A stretch of 7,493 nt of DNA from Gammaproteobacteria bacterium (GCA_003162555.1 PMNQ01000184.1:1-7493), one strand, 5' to 3'. Positions 1 to 6,836 are shown, counted from the stretch's first letter. Made by a program: numbers and translations. Notes: generated from the letters alone by a model not told the origin.

Positions 1-122
1 TCGGCAGCCGAAATGTCCGGCGGCAGATCCGATTCCGACGCGGCCGCACCGACACACAGCGCTCTGCCGCAGAGCACGGCCAACGCCAGCACGCCAGGCA
101 ACGCGCCGCGCTGCGCGGGCAA
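1..122 (-). CDS. Exported protein of unknown function, N-terminal fragment
   Basis: This gene is cut by the left edge of the window; only about 40 residues are visible and I do not recognise the protein. The visible part is a typical Sec signal peptide: a basic start (PAQRG), a hydrophobic core (GVLALAVLCGRALCVG) and a probable cleavage after GAAA, followed by an acidic mature start (SESDLPPDIS). There is no ATG. TTG at 122-120 is preferred because a GGAG (134-131) sits 8 bases upstream. An in-frame TTG at 128-126 overlaps the TadE stop as TTGA but leaves only 2 bases to that GGAG. The gene follows the TadE-like gene by 2 bp, so it is probably the fourth gene of the same operon, and an envelope role linked to the pilus-like machinery is an inference from position only. 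Confidence 0.6.
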   Translation of the reverse strand, partial: MPAQRGALPGVLALAVLCGRALCVGAAASESDLPPDISAA

Positions 123-124
123 CC

Positions 125-844
125 TCAACACTCCGGCGACCATCGGGTTGGGGACCCTGCATCTGGATCCACGCCCTGGCCCAGGCGATCAGCGGGCACG
201 TGCTCCGGGTCGATCTGACCCAGACACAGCTCGCGCAACGCCGGCTCGAAAACGGACAGCAACCGCGCCGTCCATCTCACCACGGTACGCACCGGCGGCA
301 CGGCACGGGTAAGCGCCAGACCGCCGGCGCGATCCGCCACCTGCGACGGGCCGGAGCTGGCCCAATCGCCACTGAGCAGCGCGTAGCGTTCGTGGAATTC
401 AATCGGCGTTTGGGAAAACGGATCCGGCAGCTGCGCCGGCCTCGACAGCGCGACCGCCATATCCGCCGTGTACATCACCGGCTCATGCAGATCGAATCCG
501 GAGTTGAGCACACGAGCAAGGCGAAACGGCGCCAGCAATAAACGGGTCGACCGTCCCGCCAATCCCGACTCGGAGCCGGCATCAAGCCCGGCCTGCACTC
601 GTTGGGCAGTGACCTGCGCAGCATCGCCAGTATCCGGGAACAGCGCGTTGCGGAGCGGGGCCACGTCTACGTGCCCGCCGCCGCTTTCGCGCCATGAACC
701 CTCGAACGCCACGCGCCTCGCCGCTTCGATGCTCGCCACCTGCAATTCGTGATAGCGACAGAGCACCGGCATGCACAGCAGCAACGTGGCAAGCACGCCC
801 GCTGCGACCGCGAACTCTGCCATCGCCTGCCCGCGGCAATTCAC
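125..844 (-). CDS. TadE-like pseudopilin / pilus assembly protein
   Basis: This 239-residue protein has a type IVb prepilin-like N-terminus: CRG followed by QAMAEF, with predicted cleavage after Gly5, Glu at +5 and Phe at +6. A single hydrophobic segment (about residues 11-29) and an AARRVAFEGSW segment typical of TadE-like proteins follow. In the family, TadE is a minor pseudopilin of Tad (Flp) systems, processed by a dedicated prepilin peptidase and anchored in the inner membrane with a periplasmic C-terminal domain. The rest of the protein (about 30-239) has no motif I can name and is somewhat long for TadE. The start is GTG at 844-842, overlapping the TGA of the TadG-like gene as GTGA. 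No strong Shine-Dalgarno sequence is visible, which fits translational coupling. The next gene starts 2 bp beyond its stop. Confidence 0.75.
   Translation of the reverse strand: MNCRGQAMAEFAVAAGVLATLLLCMPVLCRYHELQVASIEAARRVAFEGSWRESGGGHVDVAPLRNALFPDTGDAAQVTAQRVQAGLDAGSESGLAGRSTRLLLAPFRLARVLNSGFDLHEPVMYTADMAVALSRPAQLPDPFSQTPIEFHERYALLSGDWASSGPSQVADRAGGLALTRAVPPVRTVVRWTARLLSVFEPALRELCLGQIDPEHVPADRLGQGVDPDAGSPTRWSPEC
131..134 (-). promoter_or_regulatory. Ribosome binding site deciding a TTG start
   Basis: GGAG read on the minus strand lies inside the last codons of the TadE-like gene. It is 8 bases from TTG 122-120 and only 2 bases from TTG 128-126. This favours the downstream TTG as start of the exported-protein gene that runs off the left edge. 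Confidence 0.4.
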
Positions 845-2184
845 GGCAACACCAGGTACGGATCGAAATCACCACCGCGCGCCGCAGCGGCAATGAGCCG
901 CTCGGTGCGTGTGACGGGCGCAAGCCGTGCCTGCCAGTACGGATTGAACAGACTCGCCAGTTCCGGCCTGCGATCAGCGCGGCCGACGGGCCTGCGGAAA
1001 AACACCTGCGCGGCCGACAAGGCGTAGACCTGACCTCCGTGATAGGCCGGCTGCACACGCTTGGGTTCCTCGTTCGGAACCACAGTCGCGGCGCCATTCA
1101 TGATCACATCACTGGTCGCGATCGTGCCGCCGGACTGATGCAGCTCGACATCGAAGCGGAGTGGCGCCGTTGACCCGCCTCGGTTGATGCGCACGTCGCG
1201 GTAAGCAGGGAGTCCGGCATAGCCAGTGCGGGCCACCAAGTAGTCCTCTGCGTAGCTTGAGCCCCGGGGATTGTCGCGGTAGCTGCCGCCGTGTTCGCCG
1301 CGGCCGCTTGCCGGCCGGTGGCGATTCTCGGCGCCGTGCCAGGCCAGCGGTTGTTCATGCCTGCCAAACAGACCGACTACGCGCAACGACAGCGTATCCA
1401 TGCCGCGCCATGAGTCGTAGCCGATCAGATCCGTGCCACCCCGTTTGCGCAGCGTGAGGAGCGGCGGCAGGCCGAGCGTCCAGCCGCGCGTGCGCGTGAA
1501 GCCGTCGCGCGAATCCATGACCAGATCGCGAAGCCTCTCTCGCTGCTCGCCAGCGCGGCCGTGACTTTCCGTGTACTGGCGCCAGCGCAATTCATTCGCG
1601 GCAACAAATTCGCGGCCTAGATTGACGGCACCGGGCGCCGGCACATTGGCCACAGCGACGTCGCGCGCCAGGCTCCCGACAATTGCGGTAGTCTGCGCAT
1701 CAGACAAGTACTCGGCGCTGGAGAGCACATCGACGTTCCAGTAACTGGCCGCGGATTCCAGCGACGGCAAGGTGCGCTGCAGACCGCGATCGACGTTGGC
1801 CCAGATCCGCGACACGCTGCGCAGCGCTGCGCCCACCGGCGGTATCAGTGAGCCGACGGTTGCCGCGCGCTCCAGTACCTGGTTCATGTAACCCGACCAG
1901 GAGCGGAGCGACACGAATTGCGCGATCGCGACTTCGTTGGCGACGATGGCGCGATTCATGTAGGACTGAAAATTCAGCGAGCGCGCCTCGGCCAGCGCGC
2001 CGCTGTACGCGGCCGCGTCGGCGGCGCCCACCAGGCGCAGCTTGGCTGCGACGATCTGCCCGGAGTTGAACACGAACAGCATGCTGCCCAGGAGCGCCGC
2101 GAGCAGCATCAGCAGCAGCGCCAGCACCTGACCGTGCTGGCGCTGCGCCCTGCCGCCGCGCGGCGCCTCAGCGCGGCTGGTCAT
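841..2184 (-). CDS. TadG-like pilus assembly protein (Tad/DUF2134-type N-terminus)
   Basis: This 447-residue protein has a polar N-terminus, an HGQ step at residues 17-19 and one long hydrophobic segment (about 20-42). The following stretch, SGQIVAAKLRLVGAADAAAY, is the hallmark of TadG-like proteins, in which the N-terminal helix resembles a pilin but lacks the Glu at +5. The remainder (about 60-447) should be periplasmic. It holds a Phe/Asn/Pro/Tyr/Trp-rich motif (LFNPYWQARLAP) near the C-terminus. I see no von Willebrand A domain, which some TadG proteins carry. TadG-type proteins are thought to anchor or assemble Tad pili; the exact role is not settled. The ATG at 2184 lies 17 bp inside the pilin gene with only a weak GGA upstream, and the stop overlaps the TadE-like start, so all three genes are likely translated as a unit. 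Confidence 0.75.
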   Translation of the reverse strand: MTSRAEAPRGGRAQRQHGQVLALLLMLLAALLGSMLFVFNSGQIVAAKLRLVGAADAAAYSGALAEARSLNFQSYMNRAIVANEVAIAQFVSLRSWSGYMNQVLERAATVGSLIPPVGAALRSVSRIWANVDRGLQRTLPSLESAASYWNVDVLSSAEYLSDAQTTAIVGSLARDVAVANVPAPGAVNLGREFVAANELRWRQYTESHGRAGEQRERLRDLVMDSRDGFTRTRGWTLGLPPLLTLRKRGGTDLIGYDSWRGMDTLSLRVVGLFGRHEQPLAWHGAENRHRPASGRGEHGGSYRDNPRGSSYAEDYLVARTGYAGLPAYRDVRINRGGSTAPLRFDVELHQSGGTIATSDVIMNGAATVVPNEEPKRVQPAYHGGQVYALSAAQVFFRRPVGRADRRPELASLFNPYWQARLAPVTRTERLIAAAARGGDFDPYLVLP

Positions 2185-2422
2185 AGTTGTCCAGCTTCAT
2201 GTCGCGCTGCGCCTGCGCCTGCGCATCGTTGGCCGCGGCATTGGCCACCGTGCGCGCGGTGCTCGCGCTCTTGCCGGCCAGCGCCTGTGCCGTGACGGCC
2301 ATCTGCCCGCGCACGGTTTTTCCAAACGCGGTGTACACGCCGATCGCCGCAACGGCGATCAGCGCCACGATGATGATGTACTCGGTCATGCCCTGGCCGC
2401 GCATCGGATGCTGACGAGTCAT
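2168..2422 (-). CDS. Flp-like type IVb pilin / pseudopilin
   Basis: This is an 84-residue prepilin. A short basic leader ends at Gly9, followed by QGMTEY with Glu at +5 and Tyr at +6, matching the Flp G/XXXXE(Y/F) processing site. A hydrophobic helix (about 16-34, IIIVALIAVAAIGVYTAFG) follows directly, then an amphipathic Ala/Gln-rich tail of about 45 residues ending NYDQPR. Flp pilins polymerise through the hydrophobic helix after cleavage by a prepilin peptidase, which is not in this window. The length is at the upper end for Flp pilins because of the polar tail. The start is well supported by a strong GAGGTGA ribosome site 4 bases upstream. It is the first gene of the leftward operon and overlaps the TadG-like gene by 17 bp. 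It could be the major pilin or a minor pseudopilin; the sequence does not decide. Confidence 0.8.
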   Translation of the reverse strand: MTRQHPMRGQGMTEYIIIVALIAVAAIGVYTAFGKTVRGQMAVTAQALAGKSASTARTVANAAANDAQAQAQRDMKLDNYDQPR

Positions 2423-2425
2423 GGT

Positions 2426-2432
2426 TCACCTC
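2426..2432 (-). promoter_or_regulatory. Strong Shine-Dalgarno of the pilin gene
   Basis: GAGGTGA on the minus strand, closely complementary to the 16S 3' end, lies 3-4 bases before ATG 2422-2420. It is the best ribosome site of the leftward operon, which fits a pilin made in excess over the downstream genes. Confidence 0.65.
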
Positions 2433-2458
2433 GCTTCTGAAATGGATGGTTGGGATGC

Positions 2459-2473
2459 GCGTGCATTGCACGC
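2459..2473. promoter_or_regulatory. Perfect inverted repeat, candidate operator
   Basis: GCGTGCA T TGCACGC is a perfect dyad with 7-bp arms and a one-base centre. It begins 37 bases upstream of the pilin start codon, a plausible place for a repressor or activator half-site pair acting on the leftward operon. Only a single copy is present and no known regulator motif is recognised. A chance dyad is possible in GC-rich DNA. Confidence 0.3.
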
Positions 2474-2638
2474 CAGCGCAACGCGCCGGTCATGCCATCA
2501 TTGGCGTGTGAACGCGCGGATATCCGGCGCGCAGTCGCGGGCAAGTGCAGCAATGCGGCGTGCTCGGCCGCAAATGCCCTCACCGGCTTGCCCGGTGCGG
2601 AACTTACAGGCTAACGTGCGCTCTTAAATTGGGTCCGC

Positions 2639-2643
2639 AGGGG
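2639..2643 (+). promoter_or_regulatory. Ribosome binding site of the S8 protease
   Basis: AGGGG lies 7 bases before ATG 2651. It is a moderate Shine-Dalgarno. Together with the signal peptide that begins exactly at this ATG, it supports the chosen start. Confidence 0.45.
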
Positions 2644-2650
2644 TCAGTTA

Positions 2651-4807
2651 ATGTCGAACCGCAGGCTGCATTGGGTGCTCCTGGCCGGGGTGCTGTGCGC
2701 CCTCGCCTTAGGCAGCGTGTCGGCCTCGGCTGCCCCCTGGCGCACGTATCCAGCCGGCGAAGCGCCCACGGACCGGATCATCGTCCGCTGGCGCGATTCC
2801 GGCGTGACCGAAATGCAGATCACCAACAACACCGATCGCGCCGCACGCCTCAGCCGCTCCACCGGCGTTTCGCTGCGCGCGGTGCGCGCGATCCACGACC
2901 GGCTCGATGTCGTGCAGCTCGATGCGCCGCTCGCGGGCGCTGCGCTCAAGCGCGTCGTAGCGCAGCTCGGCGCTGATCTCGCGGTCAAATATGCCGAACC
3001 CGATCGGGTGCGCTACGCGCTCGGCGTTCCGAACGATCCCCGCTTCGTGGCCGGGAGCGACGCCAACGGCCAGTGGGAAGGCCAGTGGTACCTGAACGAC
3101 CCCACCCCCGCCGTCCCGGCGGCGATCGGCGCCACCACCGCCTGGGATAGCGCCACCGGCACGCCCTACATCATCGCCATCATCGACACCGGCGTGGATT
3201 ACATCCACCCGGACCTCGGGCGCTACGGGGTCGGCGGCGGCAAGCTGCTGCCGGGCCGCGATTTCGTCTGCAACGACTCAGGCGTGAACTGCACTAGCAC
3301 GGCCAACGAAACCTTCGTCATGGCCAACGACCCCGACGGCTGGGACGCCGACCCCAGCGATCCCGGTGACTGGCTGACGGTGGCGGATGTCGCCCCGGGC
3401 GGGCTGTGCCCGGGCGAGGGTCAGGGCCCCAACAAGGACCAGGCGGCGCCCAGCACCTGGCACGGCACGCGGGTGGCGGGCATCGCGGGAGCGATCACCA
3501 ACAATGGCATTGGCGTCGCAGGCGTCGCCCCCGGCGCATTCCTGCTGCCCGTTCGGGTGCTGGGCAAGTGCCAGGGATACATGTCGGACATCGTCGCTGG
3601 CATGTACTGGGCGGCGGGTCTTACGACCTCGGACACGACTTCCATTCCGGTTAACGCCTACCCCGCGCAGATCCTGAACCTCAGCCTGGGCGGCGTCGGC
3701 GCCTGCACCCAGACCGAACAGGATGCGGTGAACACCATCCTGCAGAACTCGCACCTGATCGTCGCGGCAGCCGGGAACGATGGCGGACCGATGCTGGCGC
3801 CGGCCAACTGCACAGGCGTCATCTCCGTGGCCGGCATCCGCCATACCGGCACCAAGGTGGGCTACAGCAATGTGAGCACCACGGCCGCTGCCATTACGAT
3901 TGCGGCGCCGGCCGGCAATTGCGTCAATCTCAACACCTTTCACCCCTGGACACTGCCCTGCCTGTATTCGATCGAAACCACCAGTAATGACGGCTTGACT
4001 GCACCGGACATCGACCCGACTCACGCGTTCTACACCTACGCCCTCATGGTCCCGGGCTACACCGGCAACATCCTCAACGAGGGCACGGTCGGCACCAGTT
4101 TCGCTGCCCCAATTGTCTCGGGCGTGGCCGCGATGATGATCGAGGCCAACCCGAACCTCACGGCCGTGCAGCTCATAGCACGGCTCCAGGCCTCGGCCAC
4201 GCCGTTCCCGGTGCCATCCCCGGCGCCTGCGGGGGGCGTGTGCCACGTGGCGGCGCTGACGACCGATTCCACCGGGGCCTACACCGACATCCAGACCGAC
4301 GAATGCACCTGCACCACGGCCACCTGCGGCGCCGGCATGATCAACGCCGCCGCTGCGCTGGCGCGCTCGCTCAATCCGCTCGCCAGCATGACCACCTCGA
4401 CCGACAAGGCCTCGGTCGGCGAGAGCGTGACGCTCGATGGCAGCGCCAGCTCCGCGGCTGCCAGTTACACGATTGCCAGCTACCAGTGGACGTCCGACCC
4501 GGCGGTCTCGATCGAAAACGCCACCACCGCCGTGGCCAAGTTGATTTTCCCAGCGCTCCGCCCCATCACCGTGACCCTGACAGTGACCGACAGCGCGGGG
4601 CGGACGGATACGGTCACCAAGACCATCAATTCAGTGGCCTTGAGCCAGGGTGGTGGCGGCGGCATCGTGGGCCCAGCCGGCCTGCTGTTGCTCGCCGCAG
4701 GCGCCGGCCTGGCGTTTCGACGACGCCAGGGCATGAGTGCCGCTATGCTACGCGGCTCGCTTGAGCACCCCAGTTTTCCCGATAAGTCCCGAGGAGAGTC
4801 GATTTGA
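2651..4807 (+). CDS. Secreted subtilisin-family (S8) serine protease with PKD-like domain and C-terminal sorting signal
   Basis: This 718-residue endopeptidase is made as a secreted preproprotein. A signal peptide (1-27, cleavage near SASA/APW) is followed by an I9-like inhibitory propeptide (about 30-122, with DRIIVRWR and YAEPDRV). The S8 catalytic domain (about 140-570) has Asp179 (IIDTGVDY), His271 (WHGTRVAGIAG), oxyanion Asn376 (AAGNDGG) and Ser483 (GTSFAAPIVSG), so it should be active. It contains 12 cysteines after the signal peptide, ending with ECTCTTATCG, which suggests disulfides in an oxidising compartment. A PKD/Ig-like domain covers about 576-661. Residues 667-692 are Gly5, a hydrophobic stretch and Arg3, a GlyGly-CTERM-like signal cut by rhombosortase in known systems. 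A further 26 residues follow Arg692, which is unusual and may reflect an indel near 4730. The stop overlaps the start of the downstream lipoprotein gene. Substrates cannot be deduced. Confidence 0.9.
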   Translation: MSNRRLHWVLLAGVLCALALGSVSASAAPWRTYPAGEAPTDRIIVRWRDSGVTEMQITNNTDRAARLSRSTGVSLRAVRAIHDRLDVVQLDAPLAGAALKRVVAQLGADLAVKYAEPDRVRYALGVPNDPRFVAGSDANGQWEGQWYLNDPTPAVPAAIGATTAWDSATGTPYIIAIIDTGVDYIHPDLGRYGVGGGKLLPGRDFVCNDSGVNCTSTANETFVMANDPDGWDADPSDPGDWLTVADVAPGGLCPGEGQGPNKDQAAPSTWHGTRVAGIAGAITNNGIGVAGVAPGAFLLPVRVLGKCQGYMSDIVAGMYWAAGLTTSDTTSIPVNAYPAQILNLSLGGVGACTQTEQDAVNTILQNSHLIVAAAGNDGGPMLAPANCTGVISVAGIRHTGTKVGYSNVSTTAAAITIAAPAGNCVNLNTFHPWTLPCLYSIETTSNDGLTAPDIDPTHAFYTYALMVPGYTGNILNEGTVGTSFAAPIVSGVAAMMIEANPNLTAVQLIARLQASATPFPVPSPAPAGGVCHVAALTTDSTGAYTDIQTDECTCTTATCGAGMINAAAALARSLNPLASMTTSTDKASVGESVTLDGSASSAAASYTIASYQWTSDPAVSIENATTAVAKLIFPALRPITVTLTVTDSAGRTDTVTKTINSVALSQGGGGGIVGPAGLLLLAAGAGLAFRRRQGMSAAMLRGSLEHPSFPDKSRGESI
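4649..4726 (+). other. GlyGly-CTERM-like sorting signal of the protease
   Basis: This segment encodes residues 667-692 of the protease: five glycines, IVGPAG, a short Leu/Ala-rich membrane segment and AFRRR. The three-part layout (Gly-rich, hydrophobic, Arg cluster) is that of GlyGly-CTERM tails, which in known cases are processed by a rhomboid protease (rhombosortase) for surface release or anchoring after type II secretion. The Cys-containing variants (JDVT-CTERM, MYXO-CTERM) do not fit because no cysteine is present. No sortase gene is in the window. Confidence 0.55.
4791..4797 (+). promoter_or_regulatory. Shine-Dalgarno deciding the TTG start of the lipoprotein
   Basis: GAGGAGA is a near-perfect ribosome site, 6 bases before TTG 4804. 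It fixes the non-ATG start, which also gives an intact lipoprotein signal peptide. The site lies within the last codons of the protease reading frame. Confidence 0.65.
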
Positions 4808-6825
4808 GCTTTTTTGCGCGCGCGCTGCCTTCGCGCCTGGCCGGTGCCGGTCTGGCTGTTGCCTTGTTGGTTCTGATTGCGGGCTGCAGTGGCAGCGCGC
4901 GGGCGGTCGGTACCCCGGCCGTCGGCACCTCCGCGGGGGTCGTCCTGACGAGTTCGACGAACACCACCCAGCTGCAACAGGGCACCTCGCTCACGCTCAC
5001 GGCGACCGTCGGTGTAGACCCGAACAGCGAGGGCGTGACCTGGGTGTTAAGCGGCTTGGGCACGCTCACGGCCATGACCAAGACGTCCGTGCTGTACACG
5101 GCGCCGGCCACCGGCGTGGTCGGTACGACGACGCCGACCATCACGGCGACGGCCATCCACGATGCGACCGAGACCTCCACCGCGACCATGGTGGTGCTGG
5201 GCACACCGGTCATCGTCGCCCCGATCCTTTTCCCGGCCAACGTCAACAGTCCCTATGGCGCGGGACTCGTCGTTTCGGGGGGCAAGGCGCCGTTCGTATG
5301 GGCGCAGGGTACCGGCACGCTGCCGCCAGGCATCACGCTTGGCGTAACCTCGACCACATCCATCACTTCGTTCAGCGGTACGCCGACCGCGGCCGGCACC
5401 TATACCTTCCAGGTCAAGGCGACCGACAGCAATACGCCCGCGATCGTGTCTACCGTCAATGTCACCATCGTCGTCAAAGCGGCCGCGGCCTGTCTGCTCG
5501 AGGGCCAATACGCGCTGGTGTACACGGGCTTTGACAGCAACAACATGACCGTCAGCGCGGCGAGCCTCAACGTGAGCGCGACCGGCACGATCACGGGTTA
5601 CCACGACTTCAGCACCACCACGACGCCCGTGGCCGAAACGCTGACCGGCACCTGCACCACCCGCATCAGCAACAACGGCCTGCTGACGCTGACCGGCACC
5701 GCCAACTCACCCCGCTACGATTACGCGGTGACGACCGCGCTGACCCGCGGCCGCATCCAGCTCGACAATGGCGGCGACACGCAATCGGGCACCGGCTTCT
5801 TCCAGAAGCAGGACCCGACGGCTTTCGAGCAGACCGCGCTTGCCGGCAACTTTGCCTTCGGCACGCTCGGCGCGCAAACCGACGGCACGCGGCTCGGACT
5901 TGTGGGCGCTCTGGCGATTGATGCAGGCGGCACCGTCACCGGCCATGTCGATGCCAACGGCAGCAGCGCGCTCACCGACGCGGTGCTGGCCGGCGTGCTC
6001 GGCGCGCCCGACACGAACGGACGCGGCACGCTCACGCTGACCGCCACAGCGACCGGCGGCAACCAGACCTTTCATTTCGCGTATTACATCGTCAATGCGA
6101 ACCGGCTGCTGCTGGTCACGACGGACGCCGCACCCCGCATGGCCGGTTACATGACGCGCCAGACGGGAACGTTCGACAACACTTCGCTTGCGAACCCTGC
6201 GATTCTCAGCCTGTGGGGCGCTGCGAAAGTCGCGGCGCCGAAGTCGGTCATGACTCTTGCACGACTGTCGGCTGCGAATGCGACCACGGGCGCGGTAGTG
6301 CTGCACCTCGATGTAGCCAGTGAATTAACGGCCTCCTTCGATGAGAACACGGGCGCCACCAACGGCACCTACGCCGTGGGTGCCGACGGTCGCGCGACTT
6401 TCGGTTTCGGCGCCGGCACGAGCGCCCGGCACTTCGTCGTTTATCTGGACAGCGCGGCCAACGGCTATGTGCTCGAGCAGGGCAGCGCCGTGGGCAACAG
6501 CGGCATCCTCGAACCGCAAGCGGCCGGACCGTTCACCTCGACCGTGCCCGGTTTCTTCGTCAGCGGCACGCAATACCCCGAGGACGTGGCGCCAATGGTG
6601 CTGATGCCCTCGGTCAGCATCGCCAACGGCGTGATCTCTGCGAGCGCCGGCACCGGCTATTTCGCGCTCGACACGGCCACCGGGCGCTCAATCGGCACCG
6701 CAACCATCACCGGCAGCGGCCAGTCGCTGTTCGTGATGTACGTGGTAAATCCGAACCGGGTCGTGCTGTTCCGCACCGGCGCGCTGAACCGCAGCGCGAC
6801 CATGGACTGGCTGGACGCGAACTAG
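4804..6825 (+). CDS. Large lipoprotein with two Ig-like domains and degenerate beta-rich repeats
   Basis: This 673-residue predicted lipoprotein has a basic N-region, a hydrophobic core (AGLAVALLVLIAG) and a lipobox ending at Cys28, the likely lipidation site; Ser at +2 suggests outer-membrane sorting. Residues about 45-133 form a bacterial Ig-like domain. Residues about 135-225 resemble a He_PIG (putative Ig) domain, with LPPGITL and FSGTPTAAGTYTFQVKATD. From about 230 onward, four related units of roughly 100 residues can be aligned; units B and D share VNANRLLL/VNPNRVVL. Repeats of this style occur in exported proteins of Acidobacteria and some Proteobacteria, with no established function. 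Cys230 and Cys284 may pair. No catalytic motif is visible. The TTG start overlaps the protease stop (TTGA) behind a strong ribosome site, so the two proteins are probably co-expressed. It could be a surface adhesin, a scaffold, or a protease partner or substrate. Confidence 0.8.
   Translation: MSFFARALPSRLAGAGLAVALLVLIAGCSGSARAVGTPAVGTSAGVVLTSSTNTTQLQQGTSLTLTATVGVDPNSEGVTWVLSGLGTLTAMTKTSVLYTAPATGVVGTTTPTITATAIHDATETSTATMVVLGTPVIVAPILFPANVNSPYGAGLVVSGGKAPFVWAQGTGTLPPGITLGVTSTTSITSFSGTPTAAGTYTFQVKATDSNTPAIVSTVNVTIVVKAAAACLLEGQYALVYTGFDSNNMTVSAASLNVSATGTITGYHDFSTTTTPVAETLTGTCTTRISNNGLLTLTGTANSPRYDYAVTTALTRGRIQLDNGGDTQSGTGFFQKQDPTAFEQTALAGNFAFGTLGAQTDGTRLGLVGALAIDAGGTVTGHVDANGSSALTDAVLAGVLGAPDTNGRGTLTLTATATGGNQTFHFAYYIVNANRLLLVTTDAAPRMAGYMTRQTGTFDNTSLANPAILSLWGAAKVAAPKSVMTLARLSAANATTGAVVLHLDVASELTASFDENTGATNGTYAVGADGRATFGFGAGTSARHFVVYLDSAANGYVLEQGSAVGNSGILEPQAAGPFTSTVPGFFVSGTQYPEDVAPMVLMPSVSIANGVISASAGTGYFALDTATGRSIGTATITGSGQSLFVMYVVNPNRVVLFRTGALNRSATMDWLDAN
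5491..6810 (+). repeat. Four diverged protein-level repeats in the lipoprotein
   Basis: Units judged by eye: A about residues 230-340, B 342-458, C 460-576, D 577-669. A begins LEGQYALVYTGFD, B begins LAGNFAFGTLGA and D begins VPGFFVSGTQ. A, B and C end in a Gln-containing turn before Phe (QKQDPTAF, RQTGTF, EPQAAGPF). B and D share the NANRLLL/NPNRVVL strand. D stops before the closing turn, at the protein C-terminus. The repeats are not visible as DNA repeats, so the duplication is old. Confidence 0.5.
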
Positions 6826-6836
6826 CGCTTATCCGA

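Larger units (their letters stand above)
2423..2650. other. Divergent intergenic region, presumed promoters of both operons
   Basis: These 228 bases separate the leftward pilin operon from the rightward protease gene, so promoters for both directions should lie here. No pair of boxes close to the sigma70 consensus is visible on either strand. The AT-richest spot is CTTAAATT near 2623-2630, which could serve as a poor -10 for the protease. Three dyads are present: a perfect 7+7 inverted repeat at 2459-2473, a 10-bp palindrome CGGATATCCG at 2517-2526, and CACCGG-N5-CCGGTG at 2581-2597. I see no convincing small gene. Confidence 0.5.

Noticed and set aside
694..1173. Plus-strand open frames opposite the TadE- and TadG-like genes
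   Set aside because: They are Arg/Ala/Pro-rich, with no ribosome site or recognisable domain, and the minus strand is clearly the coding one.
2460..2500. Possible sigma54 site on the minus strand (TGGCGTGCAATGCA)
   Set aside because: The GG and GC doublets are 8 bp apart instead of the required 10, and the -12 element does not match.
2581..2597. CACCGG-N5-CCGGTG as a transcription terminator
   Set aside because: There is no T-tract, and no gene on either strand ends here. It is kept only as a dyad in the intergenic description.
2604..2629. TTACAG ... TTAAAT as a sigma70 promoter for the protease
   Set aside because: The spacing is only 14 bp and both boxes are poor, so it is not reported as a promoter.
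3278..4246. Long open frame (322 codons) antisense to the S8 protease
   Set aside because: It is Arg/Gly/His/Val-rich, as expected from the reverse frame of GC-rich coding DNA. The sense strand carries all the catalytic motifs.
4737..5534. Plus-strand open frame of 265 codons overlapping the protease end and lipoprotein start
   Set aside because: The composition is Arg/His/Gly-rich with no motif. The lipoprotein frame has a lipobox, a ribosome site and domain matches, so this is an out-of-frame shadow.
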